Positions 17,418 through 27,482 of a stretch of DNA of 64,000 bases are shown here, in pieces. Source of the stretch: CAVOAK01 sp965217615 (GTDB lineage: Bacteria > Pseudomonadota > Alphaproteobacteria > UBA8366 > CAVOAK01); assembly GCA_965217615.1 (NCBI GenBank), contig CBDCIT010000026.1, forward strand, positions 1 to 64,000, read 5' to 3'. Made by a program: the position numbers and the translations under genes. The stretch's first letter is position 1; every line of letters begins with the position of its first letter. Under the pieces are notes generated by a model. The model did no database searches. It was given only the letters and a program-made list of their open reading frames with translations, and was not told where the DNA came from.

Positions 17418-18333
17418 GCGCAAGGGTAAGCCGATCCATCGCTGGGTTATCATCGATAAACCTTCGGGAATGACTTCGACCGCGGTGGTCAACGCCGTCA
17501 AGCGTATCACTGGCGCGGCGAAGGCAGGCCATGCAGGAACGCTGGATCCCTTAGCGACTGGTGTCTTGCCCATTGCTTTGGGTGAAGCGACAAAGACCGT
17601 ATCCCATGTCGTAAATGGAACCAAACGCTATCGCTTCACGCTGTGCTGGGGCACTTCGACGGAGACGGATGACGCCGATGGATCGGCTATCGACACGAGC
17701 AGCGCGCGTCCCGACAGGGCAGCTATCGAAGCTGTGCTTCCACGGTTCACAGGCGAAATCGAGCAGGTTCCGCCGAAATACTCTGCGGTAAAGGTGGAGG
17801 GTCGGCGAGCCTATGCTCTCGCACGTGCGGATAAGGAAGTAACTCTGGCGCCACGCACCGTGGAAATCCACCAAATTCGGCTGACCGATACTCCCGACGT
17901 CGATCACGCGGAATTTGAGGTGGAGTGCGGAAAAGGTGCCTATATGCGTTCGCTTGCGCGAGACATTGCCATAGCGTTAGGGACGGTCGGCCACCTATCC
18001 AAACTAAGGCGCACCGCTGTCGGTTCGTTCTCCGAGGAAGATGTAATATCGCTGGACGAATTATCGGCAATCCGGCAGAGTGCCGGTGATTCGCAGCATT
18101 TGCTACCGGTTGAGACCGCGCTGGACGACATCCCGGCGTTGGCCTTTACCGAGAGTGAGGCAAGCCGCCTGCGTAATGGCCAAGCGGTTTCTCTTCTGCG
18201 CAAGGTCGATCTGGAACGTATCGCCGGCCTTAGGGATGGCGAAACAGTGTTGGCTATGACAGATGAGCGACCGGTTGCGTTGACGCGTTATCACGCAGGC
18301 GAGATTCGCCCGATTCGAGTTCTGAATATTTGA
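17407..18333 (+). CDS. truB: tRNA pseudouridine(55) synthase TruB
   Basis: Makes the conserved pseudouridine 55 in the T-loop of tRNA. The catalytic motif is GHAGTLDPLATGVLP with Asp47 as nucleophile. KYSAVKVEGRRAYALAR and the C-terminal PUA-like region follow. A GTG start overlaps the rbfA stop, indicating coupling. Confidence 0.94.
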   Translation: MGRRRKGKPIHRWVIIDKPSGMTSTAVVNAVKRITGAAKAGHAGTLDPLATGVLPIALGEATKTVSHVVNGTKRYRFTLCWGTSTETDDADGSAIDTSSARPDRAAIEAVLPRFTGEIEQVPPKYSAVKVEGRRAYALARADKEVTLAPRTVEIHQIRLTDTPDVDHAEFEVECGKGAYMRSLARDIAIALGTVGHLSKLRRTAVGSFSEEDVISLDELSAIRQSAGDSQHLLPVETALDDIPALAFTESEASRLRNGQAVSLLRKVDLERIAGLRDGETVLAMTDERPVALTRYHAGEIRPIRVLNI

Positions 18334-18349
18334 TGTCGAGAGATGAAAA

Positions 18350-18619
18350 ATGTCTATTACTGCTGAACGAAAACAAGAAGTCATAAGCGAGAACGCAACT
18401 AAGGATGGCGACACAGGTTCGCCCGAAGTGCAAGTCGCGATATTGACTGAGCGTATCCTAAATCTCACCGAGCATATGCAGTCCCACAAAAAGGACTTTC
18501 ATTCACGACGGGGTCTTCTGGTTATGGTAGGTCAGCGGCGCAGGCTGTTGGATTATCTCAAGCGTAAGGCGCCGGAGCGCTACGAATCGCTTATCAAGAA
18601 ATTGGGATTGCGGCGCTAG
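18350..18619 (+). CDS. rpsO: 30S ribosomal protein uS15
   Basis: 89-residue ribosomal protein with the complete uS15 pattern (DTGSPEVQVAILTERILNLTEHMQSHKKDFHSRRGLLVMVGQRRRLLDYLK). It precedes pnp, the usual arrangement. The 180 bases between rpsO and pnp show no clear T-tailed hairpin. Confidence 0.97.
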   Translation: MSITAERKQEVISENATKDGDTGSPEVQVAILTERILNLTEHMQSHKKDFHSRRGLLVMVGQRRRLLDYLKRKAPERYESLIKKLGLRR

Positions 18620-18799
18620 TGCGGACGACACGTTCGGTGAAGATACGGCTGGATCCTCTATGCCCGGCAACGGGATTTGGAACCTTATTCAGAATGCTGA
18701 AGTTTTGAACGGTGGTCGCAGTGCGGCCGCATGGATCTATGCCATGCCCGCGGACGCAATCCGGCGTCGGCGACACGCAGGATTATGAAGGAAGATCGT

Positions 18800-20989
18800 A
18801 TGTTTGATGTAACAAAGAAGGAAATTGTCTGGGGTGGTCGCACGTTGACGCTTGAGACCGGCCGCATCGCGCGTCAGGCCGATGGCGCGGTGCTGGTCAG
18901 CTATGGTGGAACGCAGGTTTTATGCACCGCGGTTGCACAAAGAAAGCCAAGGGAAGGCATCGATTTTTTTCCGCTGACCGTCAACTATCAGGAAAAGACC
19001 TTTGCTGCCGGCAAGATTCCAGGCGGTTTTTTCAAACGTGAAGGCCGACCGACGGAAAAGGAAACGCTCGTATCGCGACTGATCGATCGGCCAATTCGGC
19101 CATTGTTTCCCACGGGCTTCAGAAACGAGACGCAGGTTATCTGCACTGTGCTTGCGCACGACCTTGAGAACGATCCGGACATCGTTGCCTTGATCGGGAC
19201 GTCGGCGGCGTTGACGATATCCGGAATTCCGTTCTTAGGCCCCATTGGTGCCGCGCGCGTTGGCTTTATCGACGGCGAGTATGTCCTATGCCCGCAGCTT
19301 GACGATTTGAGCTCATCCAGCCTTGATCTTGTGGTCGCGGGGACCGCCGACGGTGTGTTGATGGTCGAGTCCGAGGCTAAGGAGCTCGACGAGGCGGTAA
19401 TGCTTGGCGCCGTCACGTTTGGACACAACGCCTGCCGGCAGCTCATCGACGCGATTATCGAATTTGCTGAAGCTTGCGCCAAGGAACCATGGGAGCTTCC
19501 GCAGCCGCCGGAGGCCTATGAGCCGACCAAGGCGCGCGTTGTGGAGTTGGCCGAGGAACCACTTCGAAAAGCCTACCGAGAGACCGTCAAACAGACACGT
19601 GTCGAGGCGATCGCTGCGATTAAGGCGGACACGCTGGAAAAAATGGCGGAAGAAGAGCTCGACTTGGGATTGGGTTCGGCCATGATTAAGGAATTGGAAA
19701 AATCCCTTGTCCGCGGCAATGTATTGGCAACTGGGCAGCGCATCGATGGACGCGATACGAAGACCGTGCGGCCGATCAATTGTGAAGTAGGAATGTTGCC
19801 ACGCGCACACGGGACTGCGCTGTTTACGCGCGGTGAAACCCAGGCGCTCGTGGTCACGACGCTCGGTACCGGCCAAGATGAGCAGATCATGGATGCACTC
19901 GATGGCGAGTATCGCGAAAGCTTCATGTTGCACTACAACTTCCCGCCATATTCGGTCGGTGAAGCGTCATTCTTGCGGGGTCCGGGACGCCGGGAAATAG
20001 GACACGGCAAGTTGGCTTGGCGCGCGATACATCCGCTCCTACCCGGCAAGGAAGACTTTCCCTATACAATCCGGGTGGTCTCCGAGATTACGGAGTCCAA
20101 TGGCTCGTCATCGATGGCAACGGTGTGCGGTGCATCATTGGCCATGATGGACGGTGGCGTGCCCCTACCACGTCCCGTTGCAGGTATAGCTATGGGGCTC
20201 ATAAAAGAGGACGACGGCTTTGCGGTCCTGTCGGACATTCTCGGCGACGAAGACCATCTCGGCGATATGGACTTTAAGGTCGCCGGCACCCGGAACGGCA
20301 TTACCGCGCTGCAGATGGACATCAAGATCACGTCCATTACCGAGGAAATCATGCATACCGCGCTCGCCCAAGCGAAGGATGGGCGCCTGCACATTCTCGA
20401 TCAGATGGATCAAGCGATATCTGGTGCACGCGAACAAGTATCTGAAAATGCGCCACGAATCACGACCATCAAGGTGCCCCGTGACAAGATCCGTGAAGTC
20501 ATCGGGGCTGGTGGCAAGGTAATCCGCGAGATCTGCGAGGTGACCGGTGCCAAGATCGACATCGACGACGATGGCACCGTGCAGGTCGCAGCGGTCGACC
20601 AAGAGGCGGGCGACCGTGCGGTCGAATGGATTCGCTCGATCGTGGCCGAGCCAGAGGTCGGGACGATATACACAGGAAAGGTCGTCAAAGTTGTCGATTT
20701 TGGCGCATTCGTAAACTTCCTCGGCAGCCGGGATGGTCTCGTCCACATATCGGAATTGGCTCCCGAACGCGTGCGAACCGTGGCCGATGTCGTCAAGCTT
20801 GGCGACGAGGTCAAAGTCAAGGTTCTCGACTTTGACGACCGCGGCAAAGTACGGCTTTCGATGCGTTTGGTGAATCAGGAGACGGGCGAGGATCTCGGTG
20901 ATGCGCCTCGGGATGGCGGCGGTCGAGGTGGTGGCCGGCGCGGCGGCTCCGACCAAAGCCGTCGGCGAACGGGCAACGCCGCCGACTGA
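18800..20989 (+). CDS. pnp: Polyribonucleotide nucleotidyltransferase (PNPase)
   Basis: 3'-to-5' phosphorolytic exoribonuclease and degradosome component. Two RNase PH domains flank a helical domain, followed by KH (KVPRDKIREVIGAGGKVIREI) and S1 (GTIYTGKVVKVVDFGAFVNFL) domains and a Gly/Arg-rich tail. The start at 18800 is set by GAAGGA 7 bases upstream and gives MFDVTKKEIVWGGR, the family N-terminus; the frame extends upstream without support. 729 residues is normal. Confidence 0.95.
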   Translation: MFDVTKKEIVWGGRTLTLETGRIARQADGAVLVSYGGTQVLCTAVAQRKPREGIDFFPLTVNYQEKTFAAGKIPGGFFKREGRPTEKETLVSRLIDRPIRPLFPTGFRNETQVICTVLAHDLENDPDIVALIGTSAALTISGIPFLGPIGAARVGFIDGEYVLCPQLDDLSSSSLDLVVAGTADGVLMVESEAKELDEAVMLGAVTFGHNACRQLIDAIIEFAEACAKEPWELPQPPEAYEPTKARVVELAEEPLRKAYRETVKQTRVEAIAAIKADTLEKMAEEELDLGLGSAMIKELEKSLVRGNVLATGQRIDGRDTKTVRPINCEVGMLPRAHGTALFTRGETQALVVTTLGTGQDEQIMDALDGEYRESFMLHYNFPPYSVGEASFLRGPGRREIGHGKLAWRAIHPLLPGKEDFPYTIRVVSEITESNGSSSMATVCGASLAMMDGGVPLPRPVAGIAMGLIKEDDGFAVLSDILGDEDHLGDMDFKVAGTRNGITALQMDIKITSITEEIMHTALAQAKDGRLHILDQMDQAISGAREQVSENAPRITTIKVPRDKIREVIGAGGKVIREICEVTGAKIDIDDDGTVQVAAVDQEAGDRAVEWIRSIVAEPEVGTIYTGKVVKVVDFGAFVNFLGSRDGLVHISELAPERVRTVADVVKLGDEVKVKVLDFDDRGKVRLSMRLVNQETGEDLGDAPRDGGGRGGGRRGGSDQSRRRTGNAAD

Positions 20990-21013
20990 TCGCGTTGCCA
21001 GCCTCGGTGTTGA

Positions 21014-21029
21014 GCGGGCGTTTGCCCGT
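21014..21029. terminator. Hairpin between convergent pnp and fabI
   Basis: CGGGC-GTTT-GCCCG forms a compact stem-loop in the 77-base gap between the facing ends of pnp and fabI. No T-run follows on either strand, so it is at best a weak bidirectional terminator or an mRNA 3'-end stabiliser. Confidence 0.35.
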
Positions 21030-21066
21030 CAATCCAGGCTGAGTCCGTAACAGTGATCAAGGGGCG

Positions 21067-21909
21067 TTATTTGCCGGAGGGCTCTGGCGTCGAGCCCTCG
21101 GCAGCCATGCCAATAATGTTGTAGCCGCCGTCGACGAAGAGAATCTCGCCAGTGACTCCTTGCGAGAGGTCGCTCAGAAGATAAAGCGCGGCGCCACCTA
21201 TGTCTTCCAGCGTTGTGCTTCGTTGCAAAGGGGCGTTGGCACGGTGCAATTTGTGAACAAAACGGGCGCTGCCGACGGCGGAGCCTGCAAGTGTGCGCAT
21301 TGGTCCAGCGGAAATTGCATTGACGCGAATTTCACGCGGGCCCAGGTCGACCGCAAGGTAGCGCACACTTGCCTCCAACGCGGCCTTAGCGACACCCATG
21401 ACATTGTAGTTTGGCATCACTCGTTCGGAACCGGCATAGGTTAGCGTCAATAAGGACCCGCCAGCGTCGGGCATCAGGGGGGCAACACGCTGCGCCAGGG
21501 CTGTGAACGAGAAACATGAAACATCCAGGGTATTTGCGAAATTTCCCCGCGAGGTATCGAGATAGCGGCCCTTCAATTCGTCACGATCGGAGTAGGCGAT
21601 GGCATGGAGGGCAAAATCGACGCTCCCCCAAGCCTCGCCAAGCGTACTTATGACGGCGTCTAGTTCGGCTGGTTGTTCCACATTGCAAGGCAGAACCAAT
21701 TCTGCACCAATCGATTCTGCGAGTGGTTCCAGACGTTTACGGAGCGCATCGCCCTGATAGGTAAAAGCCAGTTCCGAACCGTTTTCTGCCAGCGTGCGGG
21801 CAATCCCCCAGGCGATCGAGTGATCGTTAGCGACCCCCATAATAAGGCCACGTTTTCCCGCCATGAGTGCGCTGGGCTGCCTCATGGGTGCTTGTTGGGG
21901 GCTATCCAT
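21067..21909 (-). CDS. fabI: Enoyl-[acyl-carrier-protein] reductase FabI
   Basis: NADH-dependent reductase of the last step of fatty-acid elongation. SDR fold with the FabI variant nucleotide motif GVANDHSIAWGIA, and the catalytic Tyr-x6-Lys pattern in YNVMGVAKAALEA. Shorter starts at the internal Met residues 9 or 16 (MAGKRGLIMG) are possible. It is the last gene of the fabA-fabB-fabI run on this strand. Confidence 0.94.
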   Translation of the reverse strand: MDSPQQAPMRQPSALMAGKRGLIMGVANDHSIAWGIARTLAENGSELAFTYQGDALRKRLEPLAESIGAELVLPCNVEQPAELDAVISTLGEAWGSVDFALHAIAYSDRDELKGRYLDTSRGNFANTLDVSCFSFTALAQRVAPLMPDAGGSLLTLTYAGSERVMPNYNVMGVAKAALEASVRYLAVDLGPREIRVNAISAGPMRTLAGSAVGSARFVHKLHRANAPLQRSTTLEDIGGAALYLLSDLSQGVTGEILFVDGGYNIIGMAAEGSTPEPSGK

Positions 21910-21967
21910 ACCCTGCTCTCCGGGACTCGCTGGCGCGTCTGCGTCGGCCTACGAACTTACGTCGGGT

Positions 21968-23185
21968 TTAACCCTCATAACGCCTAAAAACCAATGTTGC
22001 GTTTGTACCGCCGAATCCGAAACTGTTTGAAATTAGGCAGTCGAACACGACGTCGTCTTGCCGCTCACGCACGATGGGCATGTCCTCGGCTTCCGGGTCG
22101 AGTTCGTCGATATGAGCGGATGCGGCGATGAAATTGTGCTCCATCATCAACAGTGAATAGACCGACTCATGAACGCCGGTCGCGCCCAGCGAATGGCCGG
22201 TCAGCGATTTAGTAGAATTCATTGGCGGGACTGAACTACCGAAGACCTCGCGTATGGCCTCCAATTCTTTGACGTCGCCAATTGGCGTGCTGGTGCCGTG
22301 CGTGTTGATGTAGCCGACCGGTGAGTTGAGGCCGGATAGAGCCTGGCGCATGCATCGCACCGCGCCTTCGCCGGAAGGCTGGACCATGTCGTGTCCGTCC
22401 GAGGTCGCGCCGTAGCCCGCAAATTCGCCATAGATCTTCGCGCCACGTGCCTTGGCGTGCTCCAGTTCCTCCATCACAAGGACGCCGCCGCCGCCTGAAA
22501 TTACGAAGCCGTCGCGGTCCTTGTCGAAGGCGCGGCTTGCGACCTCCGGTGTCGCATTGAATTTGGATGAAAGCGCCGGCATGGCGTCGAAAAGGAGTGT
22601 CATCGTCCAATGCAGCTCTTCACCGCCGCCGGCAAAGACAATGTCCTGCTTCTCCCACTGTATGAGTTCGGCGGCATTGCCAATGCAATGCGCGCTGGTC
22701 GAGCAGGCAGAGCTGATTGAATAGTTGACGCCTTTGATCTTGAATGGTGTCGCCAGCGTAGCGGAGTTGGTGCTCGACATTGTTCGCGGCACCATGAATG
22801 GGCCAACGCGTTTGGCACCCTTCTCGCGCAGTGTGTCGGTCGCCAGAAGGAGATTCCGCGTCGAGGGTCCGCCGGACCCCATAATGATGCCGGTTCGCTC
22901 GTTCGAAATGTCCTCGGCAGCCAGTCCGGCGTCGTCGATGGCCTCTTCCATGGCGATATAGTTGTAGGCCGCACCATCGCCCATGAAACGGAGCTGCTTG
23001 CGGTCGAGTGCGTCGCTTAAGTCGAGATTGATCGCGCCATGCACATGGCTGCGCAATCCGAGTTCACAATATTCTTCGCAGAATTCGATGCCCGACTTTC
23101 CCTCCCTCAGGGAGGTTAAGACTTCTTCCTTATTGTTTCCAATGCTGGAAACAATGCCCATGCCGGTCACCACGACGCGTCGCAT
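21968..23185 (-). CDS. fabB: 3-oxoacyl-ACP synthase I FabB
   Basis: Elongating beta-ketoacyl-ACP synthase used in unsaturated fatty-acid synthesis. The catalytic Cys161 (SISSACSTSAHC), His296 (NTHGTSTPIGD) and His331 (KSLTGHSLGATG) are all present. Its position 11 bases after fabA on the same strand supports FabB rather than FabF. Confidence 0.95.
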   Translation of the reverse strand: MRRVVVTGMGIVSSIGNNKEEVLTSLREGKSGIEFCEEYCELGLRSHVHGAINLDLSDALDRKQLRFMGDGAAYNYIAMEEAIDDAGLAAEDISNERTGIIMGSGGPSTRNLLLATDTLREKGAKRVGPFMVPRTMSSTNSATLATPFKIKGVNYSISSACSTSAHCIGNAAELIQWEKQDIVFAGGGEELHWTMTLLFDAMPALSSKFNATPEVASRAFDKDRDGFVISGGGGVLVMEELEHAKARGAKIYGEFAGYGATSDGHDMVQPSGEGAVRCMRQALSGLNSPVGYINTHGTSTPIGDVKELEAIREVFGSSVPPMNSTKSLTGHSLGATGVHESVYSLLMMEHNFIAASAHIDELDPEAEDMPIVRERQDDVVFDCLISNSFGFGGTNATLVFRRYEG

Positions 23186-23196
23186 CGGGCGCTCCG

Positions 23197-23763
23197 TCAG
23201 GTGCTTTCAGGCTGGGTGAATAGCCCGACCCGAATGTCCTTGGCCTCGAAAGCCGGCGTGCCGTCGACATTCAGGATGCCGTCGGCGATGCCCAACACCA
23301 TCTTGCGCATGATGACGCGCTTTATCGTGATGTAGTAGGTCAGTTTCTTCGCGGATTCGAGCACTTGTTCGTTGAACTTGACCTCTCCGACGCTGAGCGC
23401 TCGGCCGTTACCCAGGCCGCCCAGCCAACCCAGGAAAAAGCCAACGAGCTGCCACATTGCATCGAGTCCGAGACAACCTGGCATGACCGGGTCGTTTTCG
23501 AAATGGCATTTAAAGAACCAGAGGTCGGGCTTGATATCGAACTCCGCTTCTATCTCACCTTTACCGTGTTCGCCGCCGTCTTCATTTATCTTAGTGATAC
23601 GGTCAAACATCAGCAGCGGCGGCAACGGAAGTTGCGCGTTACCCCGTCCGAACAGCAGGCCGTGCGCGCAGTCCAGCAGGTCCTGATAGCAATAGTCACT
23701 CTTCCGAATAGGCGCGTACGTGTCCCTAATTACCGATCTCCCTTCGCGTGCATTTGCTACCAT
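23197..23763 (-). CDS. fabA: 3-hydroxydecanoyl-ACP dehydratase/isomerase FabA
   Basis: Bifunctional dehydratase/isomerase that introduces the cis double bond in anaerobic unsaturated fatty-acid synthesis. His87 lies in CHFENDPVMPGCLGLDAMWQ and Asp101 in the same segment, matching the catalytic pair. 188 residues is slightly longer than E. coli FabA, with extra N-terminal residues. In many alphaproteobacteria irr sits next to fabA; here gyrB is next, 92 bases upstream on the same strand. Confidence 0.95.
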   Translation of the reverse strand: MVANAREGRSVIRDTYAPIRKSDYCYQDLLDCAHGLLFGRGNAQLPLPPLLMFDRITKINEDGGEHGKGEIEAEFDIKPDLWFFKCHFENDPVMPGCLGLDAMWQLVGFFLGWLGGLGNGRALSVGEVKFNEQVLESAKKLTYYITIKRVIMRKMVLGIADGILNVDGTPAFEAKDIRVGLFTQPEST

Positions 23764-23855
23764 TATCGCACCAAGTCAAAGAACACAATGCAATCGGCCG
23801 AAGAGCAAATTCGGCTGCGAGATCGTGTTATCGTTGGCGACGTCTTTTGGCGGCG

Positions 23856-26285
23856 CTAAACGTCTAGGTTTGCGACCTTGAGCGCATTCGATTGAATGAA
23901 GTCGCGACGCGGATCAACGACATCGCCCATTAACGTTGAAAACAGCTTGCCCGCTTCATCGGCATGGCTGACTCGAACCTGCAGCAGGCTGCGCGCATCC
24001 AGATCGAGTGTGGTTTCCCACAGCTGCTCTGGATTCATTTCTCCTAAACCTTTGTAACGTTGGACAGATACACCCTTGCGACCTTGTTCCATGACTTGAT
24101 CCACTAGGGCCACGGGTCCAGTGATTCGGTGCTGTCGGTCCTTGATAATGAGCGTCGACGGCTTTTCGTAGGTTGCCTGCAGTTCGCTTGTCATGACGTC
24201 GAGACGACGGGCTTCGGCGCTACGGATCAGATCTCCGTCGATATCAAATCGCTGCGGGACACCGCGCAGCTGCCGGGTAAAGGTCAATCCGCCATTTTCG
24301 CTGGCACTCCCTTGCCAGCCCCGCTCGGTGTCCGGCGCCAGCGAATCCAGCCGCAAAGCGATATATTCGGTTGCGTGCTGGGCCTGTTCGCGGTTGGTCA
24401 GCACGGCCGGATTGAGTGCGCCGGCGACCGCGGCCTGCTCGACCACATCGCAGCTGCCAACCTTGAGTGTAAGAGGCTCAAGCATCTTCTTCACGGTGCG
24501 TGCCGTGTCGGAGATCTTCAAGAGATCTTCGCCGCCTATTTGTGTGCCATCGGCAAGTTGCAAGACAAGATCGCCAAGGCCTTCGCGCATAAGAAAATCT
24601 TCGAGCATCCGATCGTCCTTTAAATAGACTTCTGTACTGCCCTTCTTGGCTCGATAGAGAGGTGGCTGCGCGATGTACAGATAGCCGCGCTCAATCAGTT
24701 CCGGCATTTGGCGGTAAAAGAACGTGAGAAGAAGTGTCCGGATGTGGCTGCCATCCACATCCGCATCCGTCATGATGATTATGCGGTGATAGCGCGCCTT
24801 GTCTGCATCGAAATCCTCATGACCGATCCCGGTTCCAAGGGCGGCAATCAGCGTGCCGATCTCTGCGGATGCCAGCATTTTGTCGAAGCGCGCGCGCTCG
24901 ACATTGAGGATTTTGCCGCGCAATGGGAGAATCGCCTGATTTCTGCGGTCGCGTCCCTGTTTGGCAGATCCGCCCGCGGAATCGCCCTCAACGATAAAGA
25001 GTTCGGATTTCTCAGGGTTGCGCTCCTGACAATCCGCCAGCTTGCCTGGAAGATTTGCGATATCCAGCGCACCTTTGCGCCGGGTGAGTTCGCGGGCCTT
25101 GCGCGCTGCTTCGCGAGCGGCAGCCGCTTCAAACACTTTTTGCGCCACTTTTTTCGCTTCGGCCGGATGTTCCTCGAACCATTGACCGAGTCGATCGTTA
25201 ATAACAGATTCGACAGCCGGCCGAACCTCAGACGAAACCAACTTGTCCTTGGTCTGACTCGAAAACTTTGGATCCGGAACCTTGATGGACAAGACGCAGG
25301 TAAGGCCCTCGCGAGCGTCATCGCCGGTGATCGCAATCTTCTCCTTGCGGGCAATGCCGGTGTTTGCCGCATACGTGTTGACTTGGCGCGTGAGCGCGCC
25401 GCGAAAGCCGGCGAGATGCGTTCCGCCATCACGCTGCGAAATGTTGTTTGTGAAGCACAGCATGGTCTCGTGATAGCTGTCGTTCCACTCCATCGCAACT
25501 TCGACGACAAGGCCTTCGCGCTCGGTCTTTATGAGGATCGGAGGTTCGTGAAGCACCGACTTGGCGCGGTCGAGATAGCCAACGAAGGCTTCTAATCCCC
25601 CATCATATTTGAACTCCACGTGCCTGGGTTCCGGGAGCCGTGCATCGGTGAGAAGGATGCGGAGTCCAGAGTTGAGAAAGGCCAGCTCTCGGAGCCGGTG
25701 TTCCAGCGTATCGAAGTCGAACTCCAACATCGTAAATGTCTTGGGTGACGGAAGGAATGTGATCTCTGTGCCAGTTTCCTCTCCACACTCGCCGCTCGCC
25801 TTGAGCGGTGCGGTCGCCACACCGTCCTCAAAGCGCATCTGATACAGGGTTCCGTCACGCTTGATGCTTAGTTCAAGCCAGGTGGAGAGTGCGTTGACAA
25901 CCGATACGCCGACGCCATGCAGGCCGCCGGAGACCTTGTAGGAATTCTGGTCGAACTTTCCGCCGGAATGTAGTTGGGTCATGATGACCTCGGCGGCGGA
26001 AATCCCCTCCTCGGCATGGATATCCACCGGGATACCGCGGCCGTTGTCGATCACCGTGACGGAACCGTCGCCATTTAGGGTGACACTTGTTTCGTCGCAA
26101 TGGCCCGCAAGCGCTTCGTCAATTGCATTGTCCACCACCTCAAATACAAGGTGATGCAAGCCGGAGCCATCATCCGTGTCGCCGATATACATGCCAGGCC
26201 GCTTGCGGACAGCCTCGAGCCCGCGCAAAACCTTGATCGACTCAGCGCTGTAGGCGTCGTCTATTTCCGGGGCCGTATAGGTCAT
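23856..26285 (-). CDS. gyrB: DNA gyrase subunit B
   Basis: ATPase subunit of gyrase. The GHKL ATPase domain has VRKRPGMYIGDT and EVVDNAIDEALAG with GGLHGVGVSVVNALS. The TOPRIM domain has FIVEGDSAGGSAKQGRDR and DADVDGSHIRTLLL. The C-terminal QRYKGLGEMNPEQLWETT is conserved. The full 809 residues appear intact. It follows recF by 4 bases. Confidence 0.97.
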   Translation of the reverse strand: MTYTAPEIDDAYSAESIKVLRGLEAVRKRPGMYIGDTDDGSGLHHLVFEVVDNAIDEALAGHCDETSVTLNGDGSVTVIDNGRGIPVDIHAEEGISAAEVIMTQLHSGGKFDQNSYKVSGGLHGVGVSVVNALSTWLELSIKRDGTLYQMRFEDGVATAPLKASGECGEETGTEITFLPSPKTFTMLEFDFDTLEHRLRELAFLNSGLRILLTDARLPEPRHVEFKYDGGLEAFVGYLDRAKSVLHEPPILIKTEREGLVVEVAMEWNDSYHETMLCFTNNISQRDGGTHLAGFRGALTRQVNTYAANTGIARKEKIAITGDDAREGLTCVLSIKVPDPKFSSQTKDKLVSSEVRPAVESVINDRLGQWFEEHPAEAKKVAQKVFEAAAAREAARKARELTRRKGALDIANLPGKLADCQERNPEKSELFIVEGDSAGGSAKQGRDRRNQAILPLRGKILNVERARFDKMLASAEIGTLIAALGTGIGHEDFDADKARYHRIIIMTDADVDGSHIRTLLLTFFYRQMPELIERGYLYIAQPPLYRAKKGSTEVYLKDDRMLEDFLMREGLGDLVLQLADGTQIGGEDLLKISDTARTVKKMLEPLTLKVGSCDVVEQAAVAGALNPAVLTNREQAQHATEYIALRLDSLAPDTERGWQGSASENGGLTFTRQLRGVPQRFDIDGDLIRSAEARRLDVMTSELQATYEKPSTLIIKDRQHRITGPVALVDQVMEQGRKGVSVQRYKGLGEMNPEQLWETTLDLDARSLLQVRVSHADEAGKLFSTLMGDVVDPRRDFIQSNALKVANLDV

Positions 26286-26289
26286 CGCT

Positions 26290-27477
26290 TCATCCTGTCA
26301 GCCCCATTTCGTGGCGGCGAGGCAGCTCGTGCTGCTGTGCCGTGCCATCGGCGATACTCACAAATTGCGCAGACGCACCAAATTCGGCGAACAACCCCTC
26401 CTCCGTTCCGGAAAACCATGCCTGCGCGCCAAGTTCCAGGATCTCGCTCAACAAGACACTGCGCCGATCGGCGTCCAGATGGGCCACGGCCTCGTCAAGC
26501 AACAGCAGCGGCGTAACACCGCGCTCGGAAGCCTGTAGGCGTGCATTAGCCAGCAATACCGCAATCAGCAACGCCTTTTGCTCGCCGGTAGAGCATTGGG
26601 ACGCCGGCAGACCCCTCGTGCGGTGTTTCACAATCAAGTCGCTCTTGTGCGGCCCGACTGCGGTGCCACCGGTCTCGGTATCCGCCGCGCGGTGACTTGC
26701 AAGCGCCTCTTTGAACCGGTCTTCAGCAGCTAGGGCCGGGCCTTCCGCAAGCCATTCCTCAATCGCGCCCTCGACGTGGATGTCGGCACCGGAAAACGGT
26801 CCGGAGGCCTTCTTGCAGGCGTGGCCAAGGCGCTCTGCTACTTCGACGCGCGCTGCGGCGATTGCAACTCCATGCTCGGCCATTTCGCCTTCAATTGCAG
26901 CCAGCCAACTTCTATCTCCACGGCTATCGCGCAGCAGGCGGATGCGCTCGCGTGTCGCTTGCTCGTAAGCGGCGACGCGAGACGCGTGCGCGGCGTGGAA
27001 GCCGTAAATCAACCGATCGAGAAATCGTCGTCTTGGCGAGGCACCTTCGCGAAATAGCCGGTCCATCTGCGGCGTTAGCCAAATGGCGCTGATGTACTCC
27101 GCCAACGCAGCTGGGCCGCGAACTGGGGCTCCATTTATCTGGACGCTGCGCCGCTCACTTTCCCTGTCATGGCTCGTACCAACGTCAACCGGGCCAAACG
27201 CTGTGGAAACGGTCGCTGCGACCACCCAGGGTCTGGTTGCGCCGCGACGACCGGCCTCGGCCAGTCGAGCGCCGCGAAGCCCTCTGCCTGGCGCAAGATA
27301 GGATACGGCTTCGAGCAGGTTCGTCTTGCCGGCGCCATTCGGCCCTGTCAGCACGACCGGTCGCGTGTCTAACTCAAGCTGCATGACGTCATAGCTTCGA
27401 AATGCCGTCAATTTGAGACGCGTCACAGCAAGGCAGGACGGAGCGTCGACTGGTAGCGGTTCAGCGATCGCCAGCAT
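26290..27477 (-). CDS. recF: DNA replication and repair protein RecF
   Basis: SMC-like ATPase that loads RecA at gaps. Walker A is GPNGAGKTNLLEAVSYLAPGRG near residue 45. The ABC signature region is STGEQKALLIAVLLAN and Walker B is LLLDEAVAHLD. It lies between dnaN (5 bases) and gyrB (4 bases), the classic dnaN-recF-gyrB order. Confidence 0.94.
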   Translation of the reverse strand: MLAIAEPLPVDAPSCLAVTRLKLTAFRSYDVMQLELDTRPVVLTGPNGAGKTNLLEAVSYLAPGRGLRGARLAEAGRRGATRPWVVAATVSTAFGPVDVGTSHDRESERRSVQINGAPVRGPAALAEYISAIWLTPQMDRLFREGASPRRRFLDRLIYGFHAAHASRVAAYEQATRERIRLLRDSRGDRSWLAAIEGEMAEHGVAIAAARVEVAERLGHACKKASGPFSGADIHVEGAIEEWLAEGPALAAEDRFKEALASHRAADTETGGTAVGPHKSDLIVKHRTRGLPASQCSTGEQKALLIAVLLANARLQASERGVTPLLLLDEAVAHLDADRRSVLLSEILELGAQAWFSGTEEGLFAEFGASAQFVSIADGTAQQHELPRRHEMGLTG

Positions 27478-27482
27478 AACTC

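Noticed and set aside
24708..25595. 295-residue plus-strand frame inside gyrB
   Set aside because: Shadow of gyrB on the opposite strand with no family features or start signals.
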